Shown piece after piece: positions 25,927 to 33,770 of a stretch of DNA of 64,000 nt. The notes beneath the pieces were generated by a model. It saw nothing but the letters and a program-made list of their open reading frames with translations, had not been told where the DNA came from and did no database searches. Both the position numbers and the translations under genes were made by a program. The stretch spans positions 1 to 64,000 of the forward strand of contig JANXWS010000017.1 of NCBI GenBank assembly GCA_025351005.1, given 5' to 3'. The first letter of the stretch is position 1. Each line of letters opens with the position of its first letter. The stretch is from Pseudomonadota bacterium. GTDB taxonomy: Bacteria; Pseudomonadota; Gammaproteobacteria; Steroidobacterales; Steroidobacteraceae.

Positions 25927-27533
25927 TGCAGCGCCCCGCGGCCGAGATCGGCGAGCACGCGGCGTGCGGCGTTGGCGCCCGGCGCGCCCATCACGCCGCC
26001 GCCCGGGTGAGTGCAGGAGCCCGACAGGTACAGGCTCCGCACCGGCGTGCGGTACTGCGCGTAGCCGGGCACCGGGCGGTTGAACAGCAGCTGGTCCATC
26101 GTCAGCTCGCCCTGGAAGATGTTGCCCTCGGTGAGCCCGACCTCGTTCTCGATATCCCAGGGCGTGCGGATCTCGGCGTGCAGGATCAGGCTCTTGAAGT
26201 CCGGGCTTTGTCTTGCGATCGCGTCGATGACGGTGGCACCGAATTCCTGCCGGCGGGCGTCCGTCCAGGGGCCGGCGGCCAGCCGGTAGGGGCAATACTG
26301 CACGAACACGGACATGTAGTGCTTGCCGTCGGGCGCCATCGTCGGGTCGATCTGCGAGGGGATCAGCATGTCGACGTACGGCGCCGCCGACCAGCGGCCG
26401 TCCTTCCAGTCGTCGTAGGCGCGCTCCATCATGGCAATCGAGTCAGTGATGTGCAGGTCGCCACGGATGCAGGGCGAGCCGGCCGGGATCGCCGGGAAGG
26501 TCGGCAGGCCATCGAGCGCGATGTTGAGCTTGCCCGACGAGCCACGGATCTTGAAGCGCCGCACCGCCGTCAGGAACTCCTCGGGCAGGTGCTCGGGTGC
26601 GACGGCGTCGAGGAAGGTACGCTTGATGTCCAGGTTCGAGATCACGGTCGAGGCCTCCAGCTCCTCGCCGCTCGCGAGCGCGACGCCGCGGGCGCGACCG
26701 TTGCGGACCAGGATCTGCGCGACCGGCGCCCCGGTCCGCACCGCGCCACCGCTCGCCGCCAGCGAGGCCGCGAGCGCGCCGCTCACCGCCCCCATGCCGC
26801 CGCGCGCGAAGCCCCAGGCGCCGACCGTCTCGTCGATGTCGCCCATGTAGTGGTGCAGCAGCACGTAGGCGCTGCCCGGCGAGCGCGGCCCGAGCGCCGT
26901 GCCGATGATCGAGCTGCCGGCGAAGTGCGCCTTGACGATCTCGGTGTCGAAGTACTCGTCGAGGAAGTCGGCCGCGCTCATGGTCCAGAAGCGGATCGTG
27001 TCGTACATCCGCTGCTCGCCGACGCGGTACAGCCGCTGGCCCAGGTAGAGGAGCTCGCGGATGTCGCGCGGCCGGAACGAGGTCGGGTCGGGCGGCTCGT
27101 GCAGCAGGAGCGGCTTGATGAACTTGCACTGCCTGAGGACGTCGCGCGAGAAGCGCGTGTAGGCCTCGGCGTCGCGCTGCGAGTGTCGGGCGATCTCGCG
27201 CCTGAGCGCGTCGTGGTTGTCGTACAGCGCGAGGTGGCCACCGTCCCGCATCATCGTGCAGCCGCCCTCGTAGGGGATGATCTGCAGCCCGAAGCGCGGC
27301 AGCTCGAGCGTTCGCATGATCTCGGGCCGGAGCAGGCTGCAGACGTAGGAGCAGTTCGAGTAGGTGAAGTCCCGGTACAACCTGCGGCTGACGGCAGCGC
27401 CGCCGACGTAGTCGTTCTGCTCGAGCACCAGCACGTCGAGACCGGCGCGCGCCAGGTAGCAGGCGGCGACCAGCCCGTTGTGGCCGGCGCCGACGACGAT
27501 GACGTCGTGGCGTCGGCGGCCGGCGGCGGGCAT
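25923..27533 (-). CDS. FAD-dependent amine oxidase / phytoene desaturase-like oxidoreductase (B)
   Basis: The 536-residue flavoprotein has VIVVGAGHNGLVAACYLARAG at the N terminus, GGAAVS after the ribose-binding Glu, and the closing motif LYLSGSCTHPGGGVMGAPGANAARRVL. It is the same PYROXD2/desaturase-like class as the downstream copy. It starts at ATG 27533, 23 bases after the aminotransferase stop. The upstream in-frame extension is an out-of-frame shadow of the aminotransferase. In carotenoid producers such enzymes are desaturases, but no crtB, crtE or crtY gene is here and the surrounding genes deal with amines, so amine or betaine oxidation is more likely. The substrate is unknown. Confidence 0.85.
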   Translation of the reverse strand: MPAAGRRRHDVIVVGAGHNGLVAACYLARAGLDVLVLEQNDYVGGAAVSRRLYRDFTYSNCSYVCSLLRPEIMRTLELPRFGLQIIPYEGGCTMMRDGGHLALYDNHDALRREIARHSQRDAEAYTRFSRDVLRQCKFIKPLLLHEPPDPTSFRPRDIRELLYLGQRLYRVGEQRMYDTIRFWTMSAADFLDEYFDTEIVKAHFAGSSIIGTALGPRSPGSAYVLLHHYMGDIDETVGAWGFARGGMGAVSGALAASLAASGGAVRTGAPVAQILVRNGRARGVALASGEELEASTVISNLDIKRTFLDAVAPEHLPEEFLTAVRRFKIRGSSGKLNIALDGLPTFPAIPAGSPCIRGDLHITDSIAMMERAYDDWKDGRWSAAPYVDMLIPSQIDPTMAPDGKHYMSVFVQYCPYRLAAGPWTDARRQEFGATVIDAIARQSPDFKSLILHAEIRTPWDIENEVGLTEGNIFQGELTMDQLLFNRPVPGYAQYRTPVRSLYLSGSCTHPGGGVMGAPGANAARRVLADLGRGALQ

Positions 27534-27556
27534 GGGCGCGGGAGCCTGCTGCCTGC

Positions 27557-28882
27557 TCAGGCCGGGACCCTGTCCGCCCGGCGGCTGCGCAGCGTCAGGT
27601 CGACCGCAACCTGGAAGCCGCGCAGCGTGTCCGCGAGGCAGGAGTCGTCGTGCGCCGCCGAGATGAACCACGGCTCGCGCGAGTCCGGCTCGCACAGCAC
27701 GCCCTCGTCGTGCAGCAGCTGCGCCAGAGCGTCGTAGAACGCGTAGTCGCTGCTCTTCCAGGCGCGATAGTTGCGCGGCGGGTCGGCCGCGAAGTACAGC
27801 CCGAACATCGACGGGTGGCCGACGAAGCTGTGCGGGATGCCGCGCGCCGCGAGCACCGTCGCCATGCCCTTCATCAGGCGCCGGCCGTAGTCGGCGATGC
27901 GCTCGAGCGCATCCGTCTCGTCGAGGATCTCGAGGCACTTCTCGGCCGCGGCGAGCGACACCGAGTGGGCGGTGTAGGTGCCGCCGTGAGCGACGCCGCG
28001 CCCGAGCTTGCGCATGATGTCCGTGCGCCCGGCGAGCACCGAGATCGGGTAGCCGTTTGCGACCGCTTTCGCGAAGGTGCAGAGATCGGCGTTGACGCCG
28101 TAGAGCTGCTGCACGCCGCCGCGCGCGACCCGGAAGCCGGTCTTGACCTCGTCGATGAACAGCAGCACGCCGTGGCGGTCGCAGAGCGCGCGGGCCGCGC
28201 GCAGGTACTCGGGCTCCGCGGCAATGCCGAGGCAGTTGCCCATGATCGGCTCGATCAGCATGCAGGCGATCTTGCCGGCGTTGCGCCGGAAGGTGTCCTC
28301 GAGCTGGTTCAGGTCGTTCGCCTGCACGAAGTGCGCGAAGCTGCGGACGCCGAGTGGGATGCCCTGGCTGTACGGACGCACCTCGGGCTCGCCGACCTGG
28401 CCCCACTTCTCCATCGGCGTGTACCACATCGCGGCGTCGAACAGGCCGTGGTAGCTGCCCTCGAGGATGATGTAGTCGTCCTTGCCGGTGTAGGCGCGCG
28501 CGAGCCGGAGGCCCGCCATCACCGCCTCGGTGCCGGAGTTCGAGAAGCGCACCAGCTCGGCGGCCGGCACCATCTTCGCGATGCGCTCGGCGACGCGGAA
28601 CTCGCGCTCGGTGGAGAGCGCGAACACGCCGCCGACCTGCATGCCCTCGCGCGCCGCCGCATCGACGCGCGCATCGGCGTAGCCGAGGATCGCGGGGCCG
28701 TAGCCCAGCCGGTAGTCGACGTAGCGGTTGTCGTCGAGATCGGTGATGCGTGCGCCGCGCCCCTCCTTGACGTAAATGGTCTTGTCCTCGCCCCAGTAAC
28801 GGAAGTTCGAGGCGACACCGAGCGGCAGCCGCGTGACCGCCTTCTTCCAGTGCGCGTTGCTCTTCGTCAGGTTGCGCGGCAT
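27557..28882 (-). CDS. Class III PLP aminotransferase, glutamate-1-semialdehyde aminomutase-like
   Basis: The 441-residue enzyme has the fold-type I class III signatures: phosphate-binding SGTEAV (116-121), GSYHG (142-146), DEVKTGFR (244-251) with the PLP-ring Asp, and the Schiff-base Lys272 in FAKAVANGYP. The N-terminal part (NFRYWGEDKTIYVKEGRG) resembles GSA-aminomutase relatives that act on unusual amino acids. HemL function is unlikely because of the operon context and lack of haem genes. It is the first gene of the minus-strand run, with an AT-rich regulatory region and perfect palindrome upstream. It probably starts the pathway by removing or exchanging an amino group. Confidence 0.88.
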   Translation of the reverse strand: MPRNLTKSNAHWKKAVTRLPLGVASNFRYWGEDKTIYVKEGRGARITDLDDNRYVDYRLGYGPAILGYADARVDAAAREGMQVGGVFALSTEREFRVAERIAKMVPAAELVRFSNSGTEAVMAGLRLARAYTGKDDYIILEGSYHGLFDAAMWYTPMEKWGQVGEPEVRPYSQGIPLGVRSFAHFVQANDLNQLEDTFRRNAGKIACMLIEPIMGNCLGIAAEPEYLRAARALCDRHGVLLFIDEVKTGFRVARGGVQQLYGVNADLCTFAKAVANGYPISVLAGRTDIMRKLGRGVAHGGTYTAHSVSLAAAEKCLEILDETDALERIADYGRRLMKGMATVLAARGIPHSFVGHPSMFGLYFAADPPRNYRAWKSSDYAFYDALAQLLHDEGVLCEPDSREPWFISAAHDDSCLADTLRGFQVAVDLTLRSRRADRVPA

Positions 28883-29178
28883 GGCGGGTCCCTCGGTCTG
28901 GCCGCAGTGCCGGCGGCGGGTCGGCTCGCGGGGGCGGCGGCGGCGAATGAATGCAGAGATTTTATATGATCATATAACTGCACGCGAGCCTGCACTGCAG
29001 CATCTGCGTCGGCGCGAGCGGTCGTCCTTGGTCTGCTGTATAAGAATCATAACTAACTGTTTTATAACATTAAAAACTGATCATTTTGGCACCGGTCCGG
29101 ACTCTATCCGGGCTTGCCCGGCAGGGCCTTTCAGGCGTAAATTGAATATTCGTACAACAGATGACAGGGGCGCGACGG
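28883..29178. promoter_or_regulatory. AT-rich divergent promoter region between aminotransferase and Rieske genes
   Basis: This 296-base gap is the most AT-rich stretch of the window. Besides the palindrome listed separately it contains GTTTT (29059-29063) and AAAAC (29073-29077) as a second inverted repeat. TATAAC at 29063-29068 could serve as a -10 element towards the Rieske genes. Near 29134-29160 there is another AT-rich patch just ahead of the coding start. The strong composition drop fits a tightly regulated bidirectional promoter. No small gene is evident. Confidence 0.5.
28962..28977. promoter_or_regulatory. Perfect 16-bp palindrome (operator candidate)
   Basis: TTATATGATCATATAA is a perfect palindrome 80 bases upstream of the aminotransferase start. 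Short AT-rich palindromes centred on GATC of this type are typical of FadR/VanR-subfamily GntR repressors; that family link is an inference from operator shape only. No GntR gene is in the window. It is distinct from the interrupted repeat at 16403-16423. Confidence 0.55.
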
Positions 29179-30345
29179 ATGGCCACCGCAGCACACCGTG
29201 ACAGCGATCGGGCGGACGCGCCGGCGGCGCGCCGCGCGTTGCCGGCGTGGGTCTACGACCACCCCGAGATGACCCGCCTCGAGGTCGAGCGCATCCTGCG
29301 GCCGAGCTGGCAGATCGGCGCGCACGTGAGCTCGGTGCCGCACCCGGGCGACTTCGTGACCTTCGACCTCGGCGCCGACAGCATCGTCGTGCTGCGCGAC
29401 AAGCAGCGGCAGCTGCGCGCCTATCACAACGTCTGCCGCCATCGCGGCGCGCGCCTGCTCGACGGCAGCGGCCGCTGCCCCGGCACGATCGTCTGCCCGT
29501 ACCACGGCTGGTCGTACACCTACGACGGCGCGCTGCTCGGCGTGCCGGGCCGGGACACGTTTCCGGACCTCGACCGCGCGAGTCACGGGCTGAAGCCGGT
29601 CAAGGTCGAGGTGCTGCTGGGCTTCGTGTTCGTCTGCCTCGCCGGCGACCCGCCGCCGCTCGCCGCGCGCTTCGAGCCGTTCCTCGAGGAGCTCGCGCCC
29701 TACCGCTTCGAGGCGATGGTGCCGCTGACGCCGGTCACGCACGAGGAGTGGGACGTCGACTGGAAGATCGCGATGGACAACTACCTCGAGTCCTACCACG
29801 TGCCGATCGGCCACCCGGGACTCAACCGGATGTTCACGCCCGACTACGACGACCAGAAGGGCGCGAGGGGCATCGCCCGCGGCACCAGCTGGCTGCGCGA
29901 GCAGCCTTCGCGACGCTGGAGCGAGCGCCTCTACCAGCAGCTGGTCGGCCCCACGGTCACGCACCTGCCCGAGGAGCTGCGCCGCGCCTGGCGGTTCTAC
30001 AGCCTGCTGCCAAACCTCGGCATCGACGTCTACCCCGAGCTCATGGACTTCTTCCAGGTGCTGCCGCGCGGCCCGGGCAAGTGCTCGATCCGCTACGCGA
30101 TCTTCGGCCTGCCGGACGAGCGTCGCGAGATGCGCGTGCTGCGCGCGCTCAGCAACCGCATCAACAACCAGGTCAACAACGAGGACCGGGCGCTGTGTGC
30201 GCGCGTGCAGCGCGGCCTGCAGTCGCCGAGCTACACGCCGGGACCGCTGTCGAGCATCGAGACGTGGATGACCGAGTTCCACGCGCTGCTCGAGCGCAAC
30301 ATACCGGAGATCCGGTTGCCGACGCCGCCGGCGCGCTTCGCCTGA
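29179..30345 (+). CDS. Rieske ring-hydroxylating-type oxygenase alpha subunit (1)
   Basis: The 388-residue protein has a Rieske domain with Cys86-x-His88 and Cys106-x2-His109 (NVCRHRG, CPYHGW) and a catalytic domain with the mononuclear-iron motif DNYLESYHVPIGHPG (His207, His212) and the acidic third ligand in NNEDRALC. The GbcA/carnitine/stachydrine class of Rieske oxygenases demethylates or cleaves betaines; this protein fits that size and pattern. The first ATG at 29161 has no ribosome site, whereas 29179 follows CAGGGG, so the latter was chosen. A second Rieske gene follows after 21 bases. No reductase subunit gene is nearby, so electrons must come from a general ferredoxin reductase. Confidence 0.88.
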   Translation: MATAAHRDSDRADAPAARRALPAWVYDHPEMTRLEVERILRPSWQIGAHVSSVPHPGDFVTFDLGADSIVVLRDKQRQLRAYHNVCRHRGARLLDGSGRCPGTIVCPYHGWSYTYDGALLGVPGRDTFPDLDRASHGLKPVKVEVLLGFVFVCLAGDPPPLAARFEPFLEELAPYRFEAMVPLTPVTHEEWDVDWKIAMDNYLESYHVPIGHPGLNRMFTPDYDDQKGARGIARGTSWLREQPSRRWSERLYQQLVGPTVTHLPEELRRAWRFYSLLPNLGIDVYPELMDFFQVLPRGPGKCSIRYAIFGLPDERREMRVLRALSNRINNQVNNEDRALCARVQRGLQSPSYTPGPLSSIETWMTEFHALLERNIPEIRLPTPPARFA

Positions 30346-30366
30346 CGGACGCCAGGTCTGCGACGA

Positions 30367-31560
30367 GTGGACGCCCAGAGGCCCGACGATCCGACCGCCG
30401 GCGACTGCAACGGCCTCGGGCGGCTGGAGCGCACGCTGCCGAGCAGCTGGTACTTCGATCCGGTGCAGCATGCGCGCGAGCTCGAGCGGATCTGGTATCG
30501 GCACTGGGTCTACCTGTGCCGCGCCGCGACGGTCGCCGACGTGCAGTCGTACCGGACGTTCACGATCGGCAGCCAGCCGCTCGTCGTGGTGCGCGGCGAG
30601 GGCGGCGTGCTGCGGGCGTTCTACAACACGTGCCGTCACCGGGGCGCGACGCTGTGCCCGGAGCCCGCCGGCCGCCTGCCGGCGCGCTCGATCACCTGCC
30701 CGTACCACGGCTGGACCTACCGGCTCGACGGCGGGCTCGCGCGGATCCCGTCGGCCGGACGACCGCACTACGTGGATGTGCAGGGCACGCGGCTGTACGA
30801 GGTGGCGCTCAAGGTGTGGCGCGGATTCGTCTACGTCAACCTCGGCGACCCGGAGCGCACGCTCGCTGACAACTTCAATGCCAACCTCGAGCAGTTCGCG
30901 CGCTGGCCGCTCGAGGAGCTCGTGATCGGCCGCAGCCTGACGAAGCGCCTGCGCTGCAACTGGAAGGTATTCTGGGAGAACTACAACGAGTGCCTGCACT
31001 GCCCGGGCGTGCACCCGGGGCTCACGGGGCTCGTGCCGATCTACCGCCGCGGCATCATGGAGCCACGCGACGACCCCGCGTTTGCGGAGCACGCGGGCAG
31101 CCCCGACCCGCTGCACCGGGGCGGGCTCAGGGCGGGCGCCGCGACCTGGTCGATGGACGGCCGCTCGCTCGGCCACGAATTCGCCTCGCTCTCGCCCGAG
31201 GAGCGGCGCGTCGGCTACCACTACATGACGAGCCTGCCGTCGCATTACCTGGTGCTGCACGTCGACCACGTGCGCTCGTCCCGGCTGCTGCCGTTGGGCC
31301 CGGAGGAGACCGAACTCAGCATCGAATGGCTGTTTCCGGCGGAGACGCTGGCCGACCCCGCGGCCGACATCGCGCGTGTCTGCGACTTCTCGGCCCAGGT
31401 GATGGCCGAGGACGGCGCCGTCTGCGAGCTCGCGCAGCGCGGGCTGCACGCGGCGGCCCACGAGCGCGGCATGCTGATGCCCGAGGAGTACGACGTCTAC
31501 CGCTTCGAGCAGTGGGTCCGGGACGCACTCGCGCCGGCGCCCGTCAATCCCGATCGCTGA
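30367..31560 (+). CDS. Rieske oxygenase alpha subunit (2), glycine-betaine-monooxygenase-like
   Basis: The 397-residue protein starts at GTG 30367. Rieske ligands are Cys89, His91, Cys111 and His114 (NTCRHRG, CPYHGW). The mononuclear iron site is ENYNECLHCPGVHPG with His211 and His216, and the acidic ligand is in AEDGAVC near residue 365. The NYNECLHC form is close to that of glycine betaine monooxygenase GbcA and choline monooxygenase. A likely reaction is oxidative demethylation of glycine betaine to dimethylglycine plus formaldehyde, matching the DMGDH paralogues elsewhere in the window; this is inference. The two Rieske genes are too different in the active-site helix to be simple duplicates. 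Confidence 0.88.
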   Translation: MDAQRPDDPTAGDCNGLGRLERTLPSSWYFDPVQHARELERIWYRHWVYLCRAATVADVQSYRTFTIGSQPLVVVRGEGGVLRAFYNTCRHRGATLCPEPAGRLPARSITCPYHGWTYRLDGGLARIPSAGRPHYVDVQGTRLYEVALKVWRGFVYVNLGDPERTLADNFNANLEQFARWPLEELVIGRSLTKRLRCNWKVFWENYNECLHCPGVHPGLTGLVPIYRRGIMEPRDDPAFAEHAGSPDPLHRGGLRAGAATWSMDGRSLGHEFASLSPEERRVGYHYMTSLPSHYLVLHVDHVRSSRLLPLGPEETELSIEWLFPAETLADPAADIARVCDFSAQVMAEDGAVCELAQRGLHAAAHERGMLMPEEYDVYRFEQWVRDALAPAPVNPDR

Positions 31561-31870
31561 AGGCGGCCGCGACTGCCGCCGCAGTCGTGTCCTTCACGGC
31601 ATCACCCGATCGAGCCGCGCGGTGGCGTTGCGCCGCGCCGCCCACGGGCGCACGACGTCCGTGGTCCACGGTTGCGCCGCGCGACGAGCGCACGTCTCCC
31701 GGCTGCAACCGGGCACCGGGAACCCGCGCCCGGACGAGCGTCGGGAGCACGACGTCCGCGCGACTGCCGATCCAGGTCCCGACGCAGGCCTGGCGGTCCC
31801 GGCGACAGCCTCGCAACTCAGCCCGGGTGCCGGCCAACGCGGCCGCGCCCGGGTGTCGAGGCGCCCCTCG
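31561..31870. other. Non-coding gap after the Rieske genes
   Basis: This 310-base stretch holds the hairpin at 31570-31587 and otherwise nothing I can identify. A 97-codon open frame on the minus strand is Arg/Ala-rich, has no ribosome site and shows no known motif, so I did not call it. Confidence 0.6.
31570..31587 (+). terminator. Terminator-like hairpin after Rieske gene 2
   Basis: CGACTGC (31570-31576) and GCAGTCG (31581-31587) form a perfect 7-bp stem with a four-base loop, nine bases after the stop codon. Only TGTCCTT follows, so there is no true T-tract. Its position and stability make it a plausible transcript end. Confidence 0.45.
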
Positions 31871-32086
31871 CTACTTGGCGGCCTCGTACTTGAACGACAC
31901 CTTGACCTTGGCGCGGTAGGCCTTGATCTTGCCGTTCTCGATCAGCAGGTCGAGCTCCCCTATCTCGGCGACCCGCAGGTCGCGCAGGGTCTTCGCGGCT
32001 CGCTGCACCGCTGCGGCAGCGGCCTTTTCCCAGGACTGCGTGCTCGTCCCGACCAGTTCGATGACCTTGTAGACGCTCTCAGCCAT
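31871..32086 (-). CDS. Dodecin family flavin-binding protein
   Basis: The 71-residue protein has the complete dodecin pattern: MAESVYKVIELVGTS, then SWEKAAAAAVQRAAKTLRDL and IGELDLLIENGKIKAY. Trp at about residue 18 lies in the usual place for stacking on flavin. Dodecins form hollow dodecamers that store or buffer FMN/FAD and protect against free flavin. The ATG at 32086 follows GGGGGGA at nine bases; the 13-residue upstream extension was rejected. It lies between a Rieske operon and an aldehyde dehydrogenase in a window rich in flavoenzymes, several with covalent FAD or FMN, which may explain a flavin-storage need. No partner is implied. Confidence 0.92.
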   Translation of the reverse strand: MAESVYKVIELVGTSTQSWEKAAAAAVQRAAKTLRDLRVAEIGELDLLIENGKIKAYRAKVKVSFKYEAAK

Positions 32087-32276
32087 GGTCGTGTCCCCCC
32101 GGTAATGTTGTGGCGGCCCGGTCATCCGCTTCGCCGGACCGCTCCTCGCATGATGCGCTTAGCCTGCGCCCAGAATAAAGTTGCCGTCACCCGTCCGGCC
32201 GCCCGTCGGCACGGTCCCACGGCACGCGGCTCCGCTGCCGCGGCACCCGGTCCCACCGCGTCGGGCGGCCGCCGGC

Positions 32277-33770
32277 CTAGCCCAGATGGATCCAGGCCGA
32301 CTTCGTCTGCGTGTAGCCGAGCAGGCTCTCGAGGCACTTGTCGCGTCCCTGGCCCGACTGCTTGTAGCCGCCGAACGGCTGGGTCATGTCGCCGTGGTCG
32401 AAGCAGTTGACCCAGATGACGCCGGCCTCGAGGTCGCGCACCGCCTTGTGCGCCTTGTTGAGGTCGCGGGTCCACACCGAGGCGGCAAGCCCGTAGGTCG
32501 AGTCGTTCGCGACCCTGAGCGCCTCCTCGAGGCCGTCGACGACGATGGTCGCTGCGACCGGTCCGAAGATCTCCTCCTGGGCGATCGTCATGCGGTTCTG
32601 GACGCCTGAAAAGAGCGTCGGGTTGACGTAGCTGCCCGGCAAATCCGGGATGTCGCCGCCGAACTCGAGCCGCGCCCCCTCGCGCTTGCCACGCTCGATG
32701 TAGCCGACGACCCGCGAGCGGTGCGCGGCGGTGACGAGCGGTCCCAGGTTGGTGGCCGGGTCGAGCGGGTCGCCGGCGCGGTAGGCCGTGCGGCCGCGCT
32801 CGATGAAGCGCGCGACGAAAGCCTCGGCGATCGGCTGGTCGACCAGCAGCCGCGACCCGGCGTTGCAGACCTCGCCCATGTTGCCGAAGATGCCGTTGAT
32901 CGCGTAGCTCACTGCACGGTCGAGGTCGTCGAGGTCGGCGAGGAAGATCTGCGGCGACTTGCCGCCGCACTCGAGGCTGACACGCTTCATGTTCGACTGG
33001 CCGGCGTACACCAGCATGAGCTTGCCGACCTCGGTGGAGCCCGTGAAGCCGATCTTGTTGACGTCGCGGTGCAGCGCGAGCGGCGCACCGGTGGCCTCGC
33101 CGAGGCCATTGACGACGTTGAAGACGCCGGCCGGACCGCCGGCCTCGATGAAGAGCTCGGCGAGCAGGAGCCCCGACAGCGGCGACTGCTCGGCCGGCTT
33201 CAGCACGACCGAGTTGCCGGCGGCGAGCGCCGGTGCCACCTTCCAGGCAGCCATCAGCAGCGGGTAATTCCACGGCACGATGCAGCCGACGACGCCCAGC
33301 GGCTCGCGCAGGATGTAGTGAAACGCGTCGGCCGCGGTCGCGGTGACGGCGCCGTCGATCTTGTCGCTGAGCTCGGCGAAGTAGGCGAAGGTCGTCGCCG
33401 CCGCGGGCACGTCGCTCGCCAGCATGTCGCTGATCGGCTTCCCCATGCAGAGCGTGTCGAGCAGCGCGAAGCGTTCGCCATTCGCATCGATCAGGCCCGC
33501 GAGGCGCGTCAGCACGCCGAGCCGCTCGCGGGGCGCCATGCGCCGCCACGTGCCGCGCGCGAACGCGCGGCGTCCGCTGGCGACCGCCCGGTCGACGTCG
33601 GCCGCGGTGCCCGCGGACACCTCGCAGAGCACGCTGCCGGTTGCGGGGTTCGTGACCGTGAAACGGCCGCCGCCGCCCAGCACGTGCTCGCCGTCCAGGA
33701 AGTGGCCGGTCGGGTAGGACAGCGCGCCCGCGCGGGCGTGCCATTCGCGGGTGCTGTGGGCAGTGGTCAT
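32277..33770 (-). CDS. NAD(P)-dependent aldehyde dehydrogenase, betaine/aminobutyraldehyde type
   Basis: The 497-residue protein has all ALDH catalytic residues: Asn168 in PWNYP, Glu267 in LECGGKSP, and the nucleophile Cys302 in GEVCNAGSR. FTGSTEVGK is the NAD pocket. By look it belongs with gamma-glutamyl-gamma-aminobutyraldehyde (PuuC) and betaine-aldehyde dehydrogenases. It follows the TetR-Rieske fusion gene with an ATGA overlap (33767-33770), so regulator and enzyme are co-translated. Given the BetI-like regulator domain and the choline-dehydrogenase-type GMC gene 4 kb away, betaine aldehyde is a reasonable substrate, with aminoaldehydes from polyamines as the alternative because PotH/PotI-type permeases are divergent. 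Confidence 0.9.
   Translation of the reverse strand: MTTAHSTREWHARAGALSYPTGHFLDGEHVLGGGGRFTVTNPATGSVLCEVSAGTAADVDRAVASGRRAFARGTWRRMAPRERLGVLTRLAGLIDANGERFALLDTLCMGKPISDMLASDVPAAATTFAYFAELSDKIDGAVTATAADAFHYILREPLGVVGCIVPWNYPLLMAAWKVAPALAAGNSVVLKPAEQSPLSGLLLAELFIEAGGPAGVFNVVNGLGEATGAPLALHRDVNKIGFTGSTEVGKLMLVYAGQSNMKRVSLECGGKSPQIFLADLDDLDRAVSYAINGIFGNMGEVCNAGSRLLVDQPIAEAFVARFIERGRTAYRAGDPLDPATNLGPLVTAAHRSRVVGYIERGKREGARLEFGGDIPDLPGSYVNPTLFSGVQNRMTIAQEEIFGPVAATIVVDGLEEALRVANDSTYGLAASVWTRDLNKAHKAVRDLEAGVIWVNCFDHGDMTQPFGGYKQSGQGRDKCLESLLGYTQTKSAWIHLG

Noticed and set aside
25923-27533. Carotenoid desaturase role for the flavoproteins
   Set aside because: No crtB, crtE or crtY neighbours; surrounding genes are amine-related.
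27557-28882. hemL (glutamate-1-semialdehyde aminomutase for haem synthesis)
   Set aside because: Operon context is catabolic and upstream control is palindromic; only the family resemblance supports hemL.
31544-31837. A 97-codon minus-strand frame in the gap after the Rieske genes
   Set aside because: No ribosome site, low-complexity composition, overlaps the Rieske gene end and a hairpin.
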